Shown here: one piece after another, positions 41,588 to 51,599 of the stretch
Layout of the letters: each line of letters opens with the position of its first letter
How positions within the stretch are numbered: the first letter of the stretch is position 1
Source: Marinobacter sp. es.042
Lineage (GTDB): Bacteria > Pseudomonadota > Gammaproteobacteria > Pseudomonadales > Oleiphilaceae
Direction: 5' to 3'
Assembly: GCF_900188315.1 (NCBI RefSeq)
Contig: NZ_LT897781.1
Location: forward strand, 1,550,001-1,614,000
Length of the DNA: 64,000 bases
Notes under the pieces: model-generated
Seen by the model: only the letters and a program-made list of their open reading frames with translations
Database searches by the model: none
What the model was told of the DNA's origin: nothing
Program-made: the position numbers and the translations under genes

Positions 41588-41632
41588 AAATCGTCCTCGA
41601 CACTCTTTGCTCAGAAACGCAGGTGGAGATAC

Positions 41633-42730
41633 TTACAGAACGCCAATCGGATAGGAACCCAGGCGTTTGAGCTCAACGGCCTCTTCATCCACTTCTGCCA
41701 GCACCTTCCGGACCTGCTCATCTTCCATGTGTCCCTCGAAATCGATGTAGAACACATAGGCCCAGGTGCCACTTGGCGAGGGCCGCGTTTCGATTCTGGT
41801 CAGGCTGAGCCCGTGACGATGGAAAGGCTCGAGGAGCTGATACAGAGCCCCCGGCTTGTTGCGCATGGACACCAGGATAGACGACTTGTCGTGGCCACTG
41901 GCCGGCACTTCCTCCCGGCCAATGATCAGGAAGCGGGTGGTATTGTCCGGGCGATCCTCAATGCTGTTCGCCAGCATCTCCAGACCATAGAGCTCTGCCG
42001 CCATATCACCGGCAATGGCCGCCGTGCCGGGCTCCTCGGCTGCGCGCCGGGCCGCTTCCGCATTGCTGGAGACGGTAACCCGCTCGATGCCGTAGCGGTG
42101 GGTGTCCAGCCATTGCCGGCATTGGGCAAACGATTGCTGATGGGAATAAATCCGGGTGATTTCCTGGTCGCCGCGCTTCGGAGACACAAGCAGGTGATGG
42201 TGAATCCGCAGCTGAACCTCGCCGCAGATCTTCAGCGGCGAGGACATGAACATATCCAGGGTGTGGTTGATCATACCCTCGGTCGAGTTCTCGACCGGCA
42301 CCACGCCGTAATGGGCAGCGCCGGATTCGACCTCCCGGAATACCGCATCAATGGCCGGCAAAGGCACGCTGACCACCGAGTGACCAAAATGCTTGAGCGC
42401 TGCCGCCTGTGTGAACGTGCCAATCGGACCCAGGAATGCAATGTGCATGGGCTTTTCCAGCGCCAGGCAGGCGGACATGATTTCCCGGAACAGACGGGCC
42501 ATTTCCTCACCCGACAGCGGCCCCGGATTCTGTTCCTTGATGCGGCGAAGCACCTGGGCCTCACGCTCGGGGCGATAGAAAAAGACGTCCTGCCCCGGAT
42601 TGGCGGTCATTTTAACGTGCGCCACTTCCTGGGCACAGGCGGCCCTGGCACTGATCAGCTCCATGATCTTCTGATCAAGCTGATCGATCTGGTCCCGCAG
42701 CTCTCCGAGCCGAACCTGCTCATCACTCAT
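41633..42730 (-). CDS. pheA: bifunctional chorismate mutase / prephenate dehydratase
   Basis: The P-protein of phenylalanine synthesis, 365 residues. The chorismate mutase AroQ domain spans about 1-90 (LRDQIDQLDQKIMELISARAA). The prephenate dehydratase domain spans about 95-270, with VPVENSTEGMINHTLDMF, the usual catalytic Thr in the following segment and SHQQSFAQCRQWL. The ACT regulatory domain (280-360) contains NKPGALYQLL and LTRIETRPSP, the residues that bind phenylalanine for feedback inhibition. It starts 2 nt past the serC stop codon, so it is co-transcribed with serC upstream. Confidence 0.97.
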   Translation of the reverse strand: MSDEQVRLGELRDQIDQLDQKIMELISARAACAQEVAHVKMTANPGQDVFFYRPEREAQVLRRIKEQNPGPLSGEEMARLFREIMSACLALEKPMHIAFLGPIGTFTQAAALKHFGHSVVSVPLPAIDAVFREVESGAAHYGVVPVENSTEGMINHTLDMFMSSPLKICGEVQLRIHHHLLVSPKRGDQEITRIYSHQQSFAQCRQWLDTHRYGIERVTVSSNAEAARRAAEEPGTAAIAGDMAAELYGLEMLANSIEDRPDNTTRFLIIGREEVPASGHDKSSILVSMRNKPGALYQLLEPFHRHGLSLTRIETRPSPSGTWAYVFYIDFEGHMEDEQVRKVLAEVDEEAVELKRLGSYPIGVL

Positions 42731-42732
42731 GA

Positions 42733-43815
42733 TCAGCCACGCTCCTTCGCAAATTCGGTCATGTAGTCAATCAGCGCATCGACACCGGCTTCTGGCATCG
42801 CGTTGTAGATGCTCGCACGCATCCCGCCAACCGAACGGTGGCCGGCCAGGTTCAGCAGGCCACGGGCATTGGCACCCTTCAGGAATTCACCATTCAGGGC
42901 ATCATCCGCCAGCGTGAATGGCACGTTCATCCAGGAGCGGAACCGCGGGTCGATCGGGTTGGCGTAGAACTCGTTGGTATCGATGAAATCGTAGAGCTTG
43001 CGGGCCTTGCGCAGGTTGATCTCACCCATGGCCTTCACACCGCCCTGCTCTTTCAGCCACTTGAACACCAGACCGGCCAGGTACCAGGAGTAGGTCGCCG
43101 GCGTGTTGTACATGGAGCCGTTATCTGCAATCACCTGATAATTCATCATGGTCGGGGTCTCCTTGCGGGCCTTGCCCAGGAGATCCTTGCGGATAATGAC
43201 CACCACCAATCCCGAGGGACCGATGTTCTTCTGGGCACCGGCATAGATCACACCGAACCTGGAGACGTCCACCGGCCTGGACAGCATAGATGAGGACATG
43301 TCGGCAACCAGCGGCGCGCCCGGGCTATCCGGAATAAAACCGAATTCCAGGCCACCGATGGTCTCGTTGGGCGTGTAGTGCAGATACGCCGCGTCGGCAC
43401 TGGTCTGCCAGGAAGATTGATCCGGAATCGTGGTAAAGCCACTGTCTTCCGAACTCGCCACCACGTTCACCTTGCCATAGCGACTGGCCTCGGCAATGGC
43501 CTTCTTGGACCAGATGCCAGTATTCACATAGTCCGCAGAGCCCTTTTCGCCCAGCAGATTCAGAGGAATGGTGGAAAACTGGCTGGACGCTCCACCCTGC
43601 ATGAAAAGAACCGCGTAGTCGTCCGACACGCCGGCCAGTTCACGCAGATCTTTTTCTGCAGTTTCGGCAATCTGGACAAACTCGTCGCTGCGATGGCTCA
43701 TTTCCATCACCGACATGCCGGTACCGCGCCAGTCGAGCATTTCATCCCGCGCCTGACGAAGCACGCTCTCCGGCAAGGTGGCCGGACCTGCACAAAAGTT
43801 ATACGCCCTGCTCAT
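42733..43815 (-). CDS. serC: phosphoserine aminotransferase
   Basis: A 360-residue PLP enzyme that makes phosphoserine (serine path) and a pyridoxal-phosphate precursor. The ATG at 43815 gives MSRAYNFCAGPATLPESVL, the common start; the frame from 43833 adds six residues without a site. The PLP Lys is in GVIYAGAQKNIGPSGLVVVIIRKDL, and MQGGASSQFSTIPLNLL binds the phosphate. TPPTY-like PATYSWYLAGLVFKWL and the final GHRSVGGMRASIYNAM are typical. It is followed by pheA in the same unit and preceded by gyrA with 51 nt between them. Confidence 0.97.
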   Translation of the reverse strand: MSRAYNFCAGPATLPESVLRQARDEMLDWRGTGMSVMEMSHRSDEFVQIAETAEKDLRELAGVSDDYAVLFMQGGASSQFSTIPLNLLGEKGSADYVNTGIWSKKAIAEASRYGKVNVVASSEDSGFTTIPDQSSWQTSADAAYLHYTPNETIGGLEFGFIPDSPGAPLVADMSSSMLSRPVDVSRFGVIYAGAQKNIGPSGLVVVIIRKDLLGKARKETPTMMNYQVIADNGSMYNTPATYSWYLAGLVFKWLKEQGGVKAMGEINLRKARKLYDFIDTNEFYANPIDPRFRSWMNVPFTLADDALNGEFLKGANARGLLNLAGHRSVGGMRASIYNAMPEAGVDALIDYMTEFAKERG

Positions 43816-43866
43816 GTTGCTGCTTTCTCTCAAGTCTTGCTGAATCTGTCTGTGGCAAGTGCCGGC

Positions 43867-46497
43867 TTATTCGTCGCCGGCACTCTCGCCTTCTTGGCCT
43901 TCTTGGCCTTCTTCCGGGCTCTCGTCGGCAACAATCGGATTGCCTTCACTGTCGAGCTCTTCGTCGTCGGTTTCCGCAATCCGCTCAACGCCAACCAGCC
44001 GCTCGTCTTCCTGGCTCAGCTTGATCAGGCGCACGCCCTGGGTGTTCCGGCTAAGAACCGACACTTCGTCTGTCCGGGTACGCACGAGCGTGCCCTTGTC
44101 AGAGATCAGCATCATTTCGTCACCGTCGAACAGCTGCAGGGCTGTCACCAGGTTACCGTTACGCTCGGAGCACTGCATGGCGATAACGCCCTGGCTGCCA
44201 CGGCTGTAGGTCGGGAACTCGTCAATGGCGGTACGCTTGCCGTAGCCGTTTTCGGAGGCAGTCAGGATAACCCCGCCGTCCTGCGGAATGATCAGCGACA
44301 CCACATGGTGACCCTGCGGCATCTTGATACCGCGAACGCCACGGGCTGTCCGGCTCATGGGACGAACGGCTTCTTCATTGAAGCGCACCGCCTTGCCAGC
44401 GGTCGAGAACAGCATGACCTCGGCATCGCCTTTGGTAATGGCTGCACCAATCAGGGTATCGCCCTCATCCAGAGACAGAGCAATGAGGCCGCTGCTGCGC
44501 GGACGCGAGAAGTTCGGCAACGGCGTTTTCTTGACCACGCCGGCAGAAGTGGCCATCAGCACAAACTGGTCTTCCGGATAATCCCGAACCGGCAGGAACG
44601 TGGTAATACGCTCGCCTTCGTCCAGCGGCAGGATATTCACCATGGGCCGACCGCGGGAGGCGCGGCTGGCGCGCGGAATCTCGAAGACCCGCAACCAGTA
44701 AACCTTGCCACGGTTGGAGAAACACAGAATCGTGTCGTGGGAGTTGGCAACCAGCAGCTTCTCAACGAAGTCTTCATCCTTCATGGAGGTTGCCGCCTTG
44801 CCGCGACCGCCCCGGCGCTGGGCCTGGTAGTCTTCCACTGCCTGGGTCTTGGCGTATCCACCGTGAGAGATGGTGACTACGAGGTCCTCCTCATCTATCA
44901 GATCCGCGATGGTCAGATCGCGCTGGGAGCTGGTGATCTCGGTGCGACGTTCATCGCCGAACTCGGAAACAACGGCTTCCAGTTCTTCACGGATAACCTG
45001 CATCAGGCGGTCAGGATCGGCCAGGATCTCGAGGAGGCCGGCGATCTTTTCAAGGATGTCCTTGTACTCATTCTGCAGCTTCTCGGTTTCAAGACCGGTC
45101 AGACGGTGCAGACGCATATCCAGAATTGCCTGGGTCTGCTCGGGAGAAAGATAATAAAGGCCATCACGCAGGCCATAGATTTCCGGCAGATCGTCTGGAC
45201 GACAGGCATCCTCACCGGCACGCTCCAGCATTGCCAGAACATCACCCGGAGCCCAGCCCTTGGCCATCAGCTTTTCTTTTGCTTCTACCGAACTCGGAGA
45301 AGCTTTGATCAGCTCGATCATCTCATCAATATTGGCCAGAGCAACCGTGAGGCCTTCCAGAATATGGCCCCGCTCACGCGCTTTGCGCAGCTCATAGATG
45401 GTGCGGCGGGTAACCACCTCTCGGCGGTGACGAACAAAGGCATCCAACATCTGCTTGAGGTTCAGCGTCTTCGGCTCGCCATTGATCAGCGCAACCATGT
45501 TGATGCCAAACACCGTCTGCAACTGGGTATGGGCAAACAGGTTATTGATCACAACATCCGGGTTTTCACCCCGACGCAGCTCGATCACCACCCGGATACC
45601 TTCCTTGTTGGATTCGTCCCGCAGTTCGGTGATGCCTTCGAGGCGCTTTTCTTTCACCAGCTCGGCGATCTTTTCGATCAGGCGGGCCTTGTTGAGCTGA
45701 TACGGCAGCTCAGTGATGATGACAGCGTCACGATTGGTTTTTTTGTCGTGTTCAATCTCGTGGCGGGCACGGACATAAATACGGCCCCGGCCGGTACGGT
45801 AAGCTTCGACAATGCCGGCACGGCCATTGATGATGCCCTCGGTCGGGAAATCCGGGCCCGGGATGAATTCCATCAGCTCATCAACAGTGAGATCCGGATT
45901 ATCAATCAGCGCCAGACAGCCATTGACCACTTCCGTCAGGTTGTGGGGCGGAATATTGGTGGCCATACCCACGGCAATACCGGAGGAACCATTCACCAGA
46001 AGATTGGGAACCCGGGTGGGTAGAACCTCGGGAATCCGCTCGGTGCCGTCGTAGTTGTCAACGAAATCGACGGTTTCCTTATCCAGATCCGCCAGCAGGG
46101 AGTGAGCGATTTTCTCCATGCGGATCTCGGTGTAACGCATGGCAGCCGCGTTGTCACCGTCGATGGAACCGAAGTTACCCTGGCCATCGACCAGCGGATA
46201 CCGCAGGGAGAACGGCTGGGCCATACGTACGATGGTGTCGTACACCGCAGAGTCACCGTGGGGGTGGTATTTACCGATAACATCACCCACCACACGGGCG
46301 GACTTCTTGTAGGCTTTGTTCCAGTCGTTGTTCAGTTCGGACATGGCGAACAGAACGCGGCGGTGAACCGGCTTGAGGCCATCCCTCACATCCGGAAGCG
46401 CCCGCCCGACGATTACGCTCATGGCGTAGTCGAGGTAGGACTGTTTTAACTCGTCTTCAATATTGACCGGCAGGATCTCTTTGGCTAACTCACCCAT
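43867..46497 (-). CDS. gyrA: DNA gyrase subunit A
   Basis: The cutting and rejoining subunit of DNA gyrase, 876 residues. The catalytic Tyr is Y122 in AAAMRYTE. The quinolone region reads [17 protein letters not shown] with S83 and D87, both wild type by the Escherichia coli numbering. The C-terminal beta-pinwheel carries the GyrA box QRRGGRGK around residue 560, which separates gyrase from topoisomerase IV. An acidic tail ([20 protein letters not shown]) ends the protein. It is the first gene of the gyrA-serC-pheA run. A hairpin at 46535-46553 lies in its leader. Confidence 0.98.
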   Translation of the reverse strand: MGELAKEILPVNIEDELKQSYLDYAMSVIVGRALPDVRDGLKPVHRRVLFAMSELNNDWNKAYKKSARVVGDVIGKYHPHGDSAVYDTIVRMAQPFSLRYPLVDGQGNFGSIDGDNAAAMRYTEIRMEKIAHSLLADLDKETVDFVDNYDGTERIPEVLPTRVPNLLVNGSSGIAVGMATNIPPHNLTEVVNGCLALIDNPDLTVDELMEFIPGPDFPTEGIINGRAGIVEAYRTGRGRIYVRARHEIEHDKKTNRDAVIITELPYQLNKARLIEKIAELVKEKRLEGITELRDESNKEGIRVVIELRRGENPDVVINNLFAHTQLQTVFGINMVALINGEPKTLNLKQMLDAFVRHRREVVTRRTIYELRKARERGHILEGLTVALANIDEMIELIKASPSSVEAKEKLMAKGWAPGDVLAMLERAGEDACRPDDLPEIYGLRDGLYYLSPEQTQAILDMRLHRLTGLETEKLQNEYKDILEKIAGLLEILADPDRLMQVIREELEAVVSEFGDERRTEITSSQRDLTIADLIDEEDLVVTISHGGYAKTQAVEDYQAQRRGGRGKAATSMKDEDFVEKLLVANSHDTILCFSNRGKVYWLRVFEIPRASRASRGRPMVNILPLDEGERITTFLPVRDYPEDQFVLMATSAGVVKKTPLPNFSRPRSSGLIALSLDEGDTLIGAAITKGDAEVMLFSTAGKAVRFNEEAVRPMSRTARGVRGIKMPQGHHVVSLIIPQDGGVILTASENGYGKRTAIDEFPTYSRGSQGVIAMQCSERNGNLVTALQLFDGDEMMLISDKGTLVRTRTDEVSVLSRNTQGVRLIKLSQEDERLVGVERIAETDDEELDSEGNPIVADESPEEGQEGQEGESAGDE

Positions 46498-46534
46498 CGA
46501 GAAAGGTTCCTTTGCGTTATCTGGAAGTCGTATC

Positions 46535-46553
46535 GGGGCCGTTTCCGGGCCCC
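46535..46553 (-). other. hairpin in the gyrA leader
   Basis: GGGGCC and GGCCCC pair across a 7-nt loop, 38 nt before the gyrA ATG and 70 nt past the purU end. It has no T-tract. It may be the purU transcript end or a leader element of gyrA. Confidence 0.35.
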
Positions 46554-46623
46554 ATAGTTATTCTTCAACAAGCCGCCAAGTCTACCACAGTCGCACCCTT
46601 TCCGGGGCAACTGTGAGGCAGCC

Positions 46624-47478
46624 TTAATCAAACACCACTGTCTTGTTTTCGTAGGTGATCACCCGGTCTTCAATGTGGGAGCGCAGGCCCCGGGCCAACA
46701 CGTTCTTTTCCACATCCTTGCCCAGGCGAACCATATCCTCGATAGAGTCGCTGTGGGTGATCCGGATAACGTCCTGCTCGATGATCGGGCCCTCGTCGAG
46801 GTCCTGGGTCACGTAGTGGCAGGTGGCACCAATCAGCTTAACACCGCGGCTGTAGGCCTGGTGATAGGGGCGTGCACCGGCGAAAGACGGCAGGAAGCTG
46901 TGATGGATGTTGATCACCTTGCCGGAGTATTTCTCGCAGAGCTCGCCGGGAAGGATCTGCATGTAGCGCGCCAGCACAACCACATCGGCCTCATATTTCT
47001 GGAACAGCTCATCAATATGGGCGAAGGCTTCCGCCTTGTTTTCCTTGCTGACCGGCACGTGGTGGTAGGGAATCTCATGCCACTCCACCATCCTGCGAAG
47101 GTCGTCGTGATTGGAGATGACCGCCACTATCTCGGCATTGATCTCCTTGCTGTGCCAGCGGTACAGCAGATCGGCCACACAGTGGGATTCCTTGCTGCAC
47201 ATCAGGATCACTTTCTTCGGCTGGGCCGAATCGGCAATGTGCCAGTTCATGTTGAATTCACGGGCAATGGGCTCGAACGCAGCCCGGAACTGGTCCAGGC
47301 CAAACGGAATCGAGTTGGCCTTGATTTCGTGCCGCATGAAAAACCAGCCGGTATGGGTATCCGAATGGTGACTCGCTTCGGTAATCCAGCCATTGTATGT
47401 GGACAGAAAATTACTCACCTTGGCGACAATTCCCACCCGGTCGGGGCAGGAAATCACAAGACGATAGGTATGCTCCAT
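46624..47478 (-). CDS. purU: formyltetrahydrofolate deformylase
   Basis: A 284-residue cytoplasmic enzyme that hydrolyses 10-formyl-THF to formate and THF, balancing one-carbon units. The N-terminal ACT domain (about 1-80, YRLVISCPDRVGIVAKVS) senses glycine and methionine in known members. The formyltransferase-like domain follows, with VILMCSKESHCVADLL, NIHHSFLPSFAGARPYHQAYSRG and the catalytic Asp in LDEGPIIEQDV. The His and Asn of the active site (SNHDDLRR, NIHHS) are present. It is monocistronic and divergent from ggt. Confidence 0.97.
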   Translation of the reverse strand: MEHTYRLVISCPDRVGIVAKVSNFLSTYNGWITEASHHSDTHTGWFFMRHEIKANSIPFGLDQFRAAFEPIAREFNMNWHIADSAQPKKVILMCSKESHCVADLLYRWHSKEINAEIVAVISNHDDLRRMVEWHEIPYHHVPVSKENKAEAFAHIDELFQKYEADVVVLARYMQILPGELCEKYSGKVINIHHSFLPSFAGARPYHQAYSRGVKLIGATCHYVTQDLDEGPIIEQDVIRITHSDSIEDMVRLGKDVEKNVLARGLRSHIEDRVITYENKTVVFD

Positions 47479-47621
47479 GAAAGCCTTTCCTTAACTGAAA
47501 TCCGGGAAAGCAGGTGCGTCGGGGAATCACCGCCGACATTAACGGCAGGTTAACGGTACGCACCTATGAAAATGACCGGCTATCATAGCCTATCTGAACG
47601 CCAGAAACGAGGAATGGAGAT

Positions 47622-49385
47622 ATGGACAGAGGCCTCTACCAACGCACAATCAAAAACCTCGCCACGGGGCGCTCAGGCCGCCTTTCGATTGCGGCCGCCC
47701 TGGCCTTTTTCATCACCACCGCGCCGGCCTTCGGACAGGCCATTCTCGAGGGTGAGCGGTTTCACCCGGTTACCGCAACCCAGGGCATGGTTGCCACCAG
47801 CCATACACTGGCCACCGAGGTGGCTCTGGAAGTGCTGAAAAACGGCGGCAATGCAATCGATGCAGCCGTTACCGCCGGCTTTGCACTCGCTGTCACCCAG
47901 CCCCGTTCCGGCAACATTGGCGGTGGCGGTTTCATGCTGATATCCAGGGGCGACGGCTCAGATCCGGAAGCCATTGATTATCGCGAAAAAGCGCCCGCTG
48001 CCGCCACAGAAACCATGTTCCAGGACGAATCCGGCGAGGTAGTCAAGAACCGCAGTCGTTTTACCCACCTCGCCGCAGGGGTTCCGGGCACGGTTGCCGG
48101 CCTGGCACTGGCGCTGGAGCGGCACGGCACCATTACACTCAAGCAGGCACTGGCGCCAGCCATCAAACTGGCCCAAGAGGGTTTCGTGGTGCCCCAGCGT
48201 TTTACTGAGGGCCTGGAGCAGGCACGGGAGAGACTCGAGCGATGGCCCGCCACCCGTGACACCTTTTATAAGGAATACGGAAGCGCCTGGCAGCCCGGGG
48301 AACGCTTTCGACAGCCGGAACTGGCAGCAACACTCCAGCGCATTGCCGACAACGGCGTGAAAGGCTTTTACGAAGGCGAAACCGCCGATCTGATTGCCAG
48401 CGAAATGGAACGGAATGGCGGCCTCATCACGCACCAGGACCTGAAAGACTATCGCCCGGTTGTCCGGGCGCCGGTTCACGGCAACTATCGCGGGTACGAT
48501 ATTTTCTCGATGTCGCCGCCCTCTTCCGGTGGCACGCACATTGTCCAGATCCTGAATATCCTCGAAGGCTTCCCGATGGCGGAGTTTGGCCATAACTCCG
48601 CTGATGCGATTCATCACATGGCCGAAGCCATGAAACTGGCCTACGCTGACCGTTCAAAATACCTTGGCGACACGGATTATGTGGATGTGCCGCTGGCGGG
48701 GTTAACCAGCAAAGGCTACGCAGAAGAACTGCGCAAAGGCATTGATCCGAACAGGGCACGACCGGCCAGCGACATCAATCCCGGCCAGCCGGCTGCCTGG
48801 GAAAGCCCGGAGACTACCCACTTTTCCGTAGTGGATAAATGGGGCAACGCAGTATCAAACACCTACACCATCAACTTCAGTTACGGATCAGGCATCACGG
48901 TGGAAGGTGCCGGCTTCCTGCTCAACAACGAAATGGACGATTTCAGTGCCAAGCCCGGTGTACCCAACGCCTATGGCCTGATTGGTGGCGAAGCCAACAA
49001 GGTTGAGCCCGGTAAACGCATGCTGAGCTCCATGTCGCCCACTATCGTTAAGAAGGATGGCAAGAACATTCTGGTTACCGGCAGTCCCGGGGGCTCCCGG
49101 ATCATTACCACCACCTTGCAGGTGATCCTCAATGTGATTGATCATGGAATGAACATCCAGACCGCCGTGAGCGCGCCGCGCATGCACCACCAGTGGCTGC
49201 CGGATGAAATCCGGATCGAACAGGGCATCAGCCCCGACACCATCCGGCTTCTGCAGGAACGGGGGCACACGGTGGTCGGTGGATCAGCCATGGGCGCCAT
49301 CCAGAGCATCCTGATTGACGAAGACGGTGTTCGCAATGGTGGCGCGGACCCGAGGAGGAGCACTTCGTCGGCCATGGGCTATTAA
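47622..49385 (+). CDS. ggt: gamma-glutamyltransferase
   Basis: A periplasmic enzyme that removes or transfers the gamma-glutamyl group of glutathione and related compounds, 587 residues. The signal peptide runs from the basic start to FFITTAPAFGQ. The precursor cuts itself before the catalytic Thr in PETTHFSVVDKWGNAVSNTYT, around residue 400. The small subunit then contains SSMSPTIV and GSPGGSRIITTTLQVILN, which hold the glutamate. The N-terminal half has NGGNAIDAAVTAGFALAVTQPRSGNIGGGGFM. All signature residues are intact. The YkoF-like gene starts 40 nt downstream, perhaps in the same transcript. Confidence 0.96.
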   Translation: MDRGLYQRTIKNLATGRSGRLSIAAALAFFITTAPAFGQAILEGERFHPVTATQGMVATSHTLATEVALEVLKNGGNAIDAAVTAGFALAVTQPRSGNIGGGGFMLISRGDGSDPEAIDYREKAPAAATETMFQDESGEVVKNRSRFTHLAAGVPGTVAGLALALERHGTITLKQALAPAIKLAQEGFVVPQRFTEGLEQARERLERWPATRDTFYKEYGSAWQPGERFRQPELAATLQRIADNGVKGFYEGETADLIASEMERNGGLITHQDLKDYRPVVRAPVHGNYRGYDIFSMSPPSSGGTHIVQILNILEGFPMAEFGHNSADAIHHMAEAMKLAYADRSKYLGDTDYVDVPLAGLTSKGYAEELRKGIDPNRARPASDINPGQPAAWESPETTHFSVVDKWGNAVSNTYTINFSYGSGITVEGAGFLLNNEMDDFSAKPGVPNAYGLIGGEANKVEPGKRMLSSMSPTIVKKDGKNILVTGSPGGSRIITTTLQVILNVIDHGMNIQTAVSAPRMHHQWLPDEIRIEQGISPDTIRLLQERGHTVVGGSAMGAIQSILIDEDGVRNGGADPRRSTSSAMGY

Positions 49386-49425
49386 CGGGCAATTGACCAG
49401 GGTCACTGACCTGAATGGAGGCTTT

Positions 49426-49674
49426 ATGTATCTTTCTGTACAACTGAGCTGCTATCCCCTGAAAGAGGAGTACAAGCAGCCAATCAAAGACCTGATCGCG
49501 CGCCTGGAGCAGACCGGACTGGAAGTCTACCCGGGGCGGATGAGCACCGAGATTTTCGGCGACTATGATGAGGTTATGGGCGTGCTCTCGGACACCATGA
49601 AATGGTCGTTCGAGACCTACGGCAAATCTGTCTTCGTGGCGAAGATCATGGAGGGCGACCGGAGACCGAAATGA
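49426..49674 (+). CDS. YkoF/MTH1187-type small protein
   Basis: An 82-residue cytoplasmic protein with the beta-alpha-beta fold of the thiamine-binding YkoF/MTH1187 family. The sequence opens MYLSVQLSCYPL and has FGDYDEVMGVLSDTMKWSFETYGKSVFVAKI. The ATG at 49426 has GGAGG a few bases upstream; the longer frame from 49315 runs inside ggt and is not the start. In family members a hydroxymethyl-pyrimidine or thiamine is bound between subunits, but no thiamine genes are here. Its stop codon overlaps the start codon of the FtsH-like gene (ATGA). Whether it takes part in proteolysis is open. Confidence 0.8.
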   Translation: MYLSVQLSCYPLKEEYKQPIKDLIARLEQTGLEVYPGRMSTEIFGDYDEVMGVLSDTMKWSFETYGKSVFVAKIMEGDRRPK

Positions 49675-51584
49675 CAGCACCGAGTGGGCCAGACAACCAG
49701 CAACAGAAACCGGATCAGAACCAGCAACCGGTCATTCCGAACCAGTATGCGTTCCTTTGGCTGAGCGCTGCCATCTTCCTGATGGTGCTCTGGCTGCAGG
49801 ATGGCGGACAACCGCGACTTCAGGACCTCGCCTACTCGGAATTCAAGACGGCTGTTGTGAACAATCAGGTGGCAGAAGTCACGTTGAAAGAAGAAGCCAT
49901 TACCGGCTTGTTCACCGACAGCGGTGCCGCCGATTTCAGCTCTGACAGCCCACCCCACACCAGCACGCCCGGTTTCCATACCATCCGCCCGCCCATGGAA
50001 GACCCGTCGCTGCTCAACCTTCTGGAAGAGCACAGTGTCACCATTCGGGCCACGCCATCAGGTCTGCCGTGGTGGCAGGAAATGATTCGCGGCTTCCTGC
50101 CCTGGATCCTGCTGCTGGCGCTGATGTTCTGGTTCTGGGGTGCGGCGCAGAAACGCATGACACAGGGTGGCGGCCCCTTTGATTTCAGCCGCTCCAAGGC
50201 ACGGCGGGCCCACAAGGAAACCTCTACCGCCACCCTGGATGACGTGGCCGGCATTGAATCCGCCAAGCGGGAAATTGCCGAGATCATCGATTTCCTGAAA
50301 TCTCCCGAAAAATACCGGGCACTGGGTGCCGTCATGCCCAAGGGCGTGCTTCTGGTCGGCCCGCCGGGCACCGGCAAGACACTGCTGGCCCGGGCCATCG
50401 CCGGCGAAGCAGAAGTGCCCTTCTACAGCATCAGCGCCTCGGAATTCATCGAGATGTTCGTGGGTGTTGGCGCCGCGCGGGTTCGGGACATGTTCAAGGA
50501 AGCCCGGAAAGACGCGCCGGCGCTGATTTTCATCGACGAACTGGATGCCATTGGCCGATCACGTGGTGCGGGCCTGGGTGGCGGCCACGATGAAAGAGAG
50601 CAGACACTGAACCAGATCCTCACGGAAATGGACGGTTTCGAGGCTCACGAAAATGTTCTGGTACTGGCTGCCACCAACCGGCCGGACGTGCTCGACAGTG
50701 CCCTGCTCCGCCCGGGCCGTTTTGACCGCAAGATCACCCTCGACCGCCCCCACAAGGAGGCCCGCGCGGCGATCCTGGCCGTTCACGTGCGAAAGGTCCC
50801 CCTGGCGAATGATGTCGACCTGAATCAACTGGCCGCGCGCACCATCGGCTTTTCCGGGGCGGATCTCAAGAACCTGGTAAATGAAGCGGCGCTCACCGCA
50901 GCCCGCGAAAGCCTGCATGAGGTGAATGCCCATTGCTTTGATCTGGCCCGGGACAGAATTATTCTCGGTGAAGAGCGAGACACCAAGCTGAACCCGCAGG
51001 AGCGTGAGGCCGTTGCCTACCACGAATGTGGTCACGCCATCATGGCCTACTACATGCCGAACGCGGATCCCCTAACCAAGTTGACCATCATTCCTCACGG
51101 CATGGCCATGGGAGTGACGGAACAAACCCCGAGGGAAGATCACTACACCTACACCGAAAGCTACCTGAAGGATCGCATCAAGGTGATGCTTGGAGGTCGC
51201 TGCTCGGAAAAGCTGATCTACGGAGAAGTCAGTACCGGCGCCCAGAACGACCTCAAGGAGGCAACCGCGCTGATACGCAAGATGATCGGCCAGTGGGGCA
51301 TGAGCGAAAAGATCGGCCCGCTGGGCCTGAACATCGGCGAGGAACATGTTTTCCTGGGCCGGGAGATGGGCATGCCGAGGGAGTTCAGCGAAAAGATGGC
51401 TGAGATGATTGACGAGGAAATCCAGTCCCAGCTCCTGGCCCTCGAGAAGGCAACCCTCGACTTCCTGACCGAGCACCGCAACCAGCTGGAGGCACTGGCC
51501 AAAGCCGTGCTGAAACAGGAAACCCTGTCCGCCGAGGACGTCGAGGAAATTCTGCGCAAGGAGGATTCACGGAAAATTGCCTGA
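49671..51584 (+). CDS. second FtsH-type ATP-dependent zinc metalloprotease
   Basis: A 637-residue membrane-bound AAA+ protease. One helix lies at about residues 26-43, a short periplasmic part follows and a second helix at about 141-157. The AAA module spans about 190-380: Walker A GPPGTGKT at 230-237, pore loop [13 protein letters not shown], Walker [12 protein letters not shown] and the SRH with [18 protein letters not shown]. The protease site is HECGH at 451-455 (usually HEAGH), with the third ligand Asp in [10 protein letters not shown]. The gene is outside the usual rlmE-ftsH context and is translationally coupled to the YkoF-like gene, so it is probably an additional FtsH copy. The acidic C-terminal tail is short. 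Confidence 0.93.
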   Translation: MTAPSGPDNQQQKPDQNQQPVIPNQYAFLWLSAAIFLMVLWLQDGGQPRLQDLAYSEFKTAVVNNQVAEVTLKEEAITGLFTDSGAADFSSDSPPHTSTPGFHTIRPPMEDPSLLNLLEEHSVTIRATPSGLPWWQEMIRGFLPWILLLALMFWFWGAAQKRMTQGGGPFDFSRSKARRAHKETSTATLDDVAGIESAKREIAEIIDFLKSPEKYRALGAVMPKGVLLVGPPGTGKTLLARAIAGEAEVPFYSISASEFIEMFVGVGAARVRDMFKEARKDAPALIFIDELDAIGRSRGAGLGGGHDEREQTLNQILTEMDGFEAHENVLVLAATNRPDVLDSALLRPGRFDRKITLDRPHKEARAAILAVHVRKVPLANDVDLNQLAARTIGFSGADLKNLVNEAALTAARESLHEVNAHCFDLARDRIILGEERDTKLNPQEREAVAYHECGHAIMAYYMPNADPLTKLTIIPHGMAMGVTEQTPREDHYTYTESYLKDRIKVMLGGRCSEKLIYGEVSTGAQNDLKEATALIRKMIGQWGMSEKIGPLGLNIGEEHVFLGREMGMPREFSEKMAEMIDEEIQSQLLALEKATLDFLTEHRNQLEALAKAVLKQETLSAEDVEEILRKEDSRKIA

Positions 51585-51599
51585 TACTCAAGTCATGGC

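Noticed and set aside
43378..46023. 881-residue open frame on the plus strand across serC and gyrA
   Set aside because: It lies wholly opposite gyrA and serC, which have complete, well-placed motifs. Long antisense frames are common in GC-rich genes because stops are rare in one opposing frame. It has no ribosome binding site and no domain.
45900..46500. Quinolone-resistance changes in gyrA
   Set aside because: Residues 83 and 87 are Ser and Asp, the wild-type pair; no evidence for resistance here.
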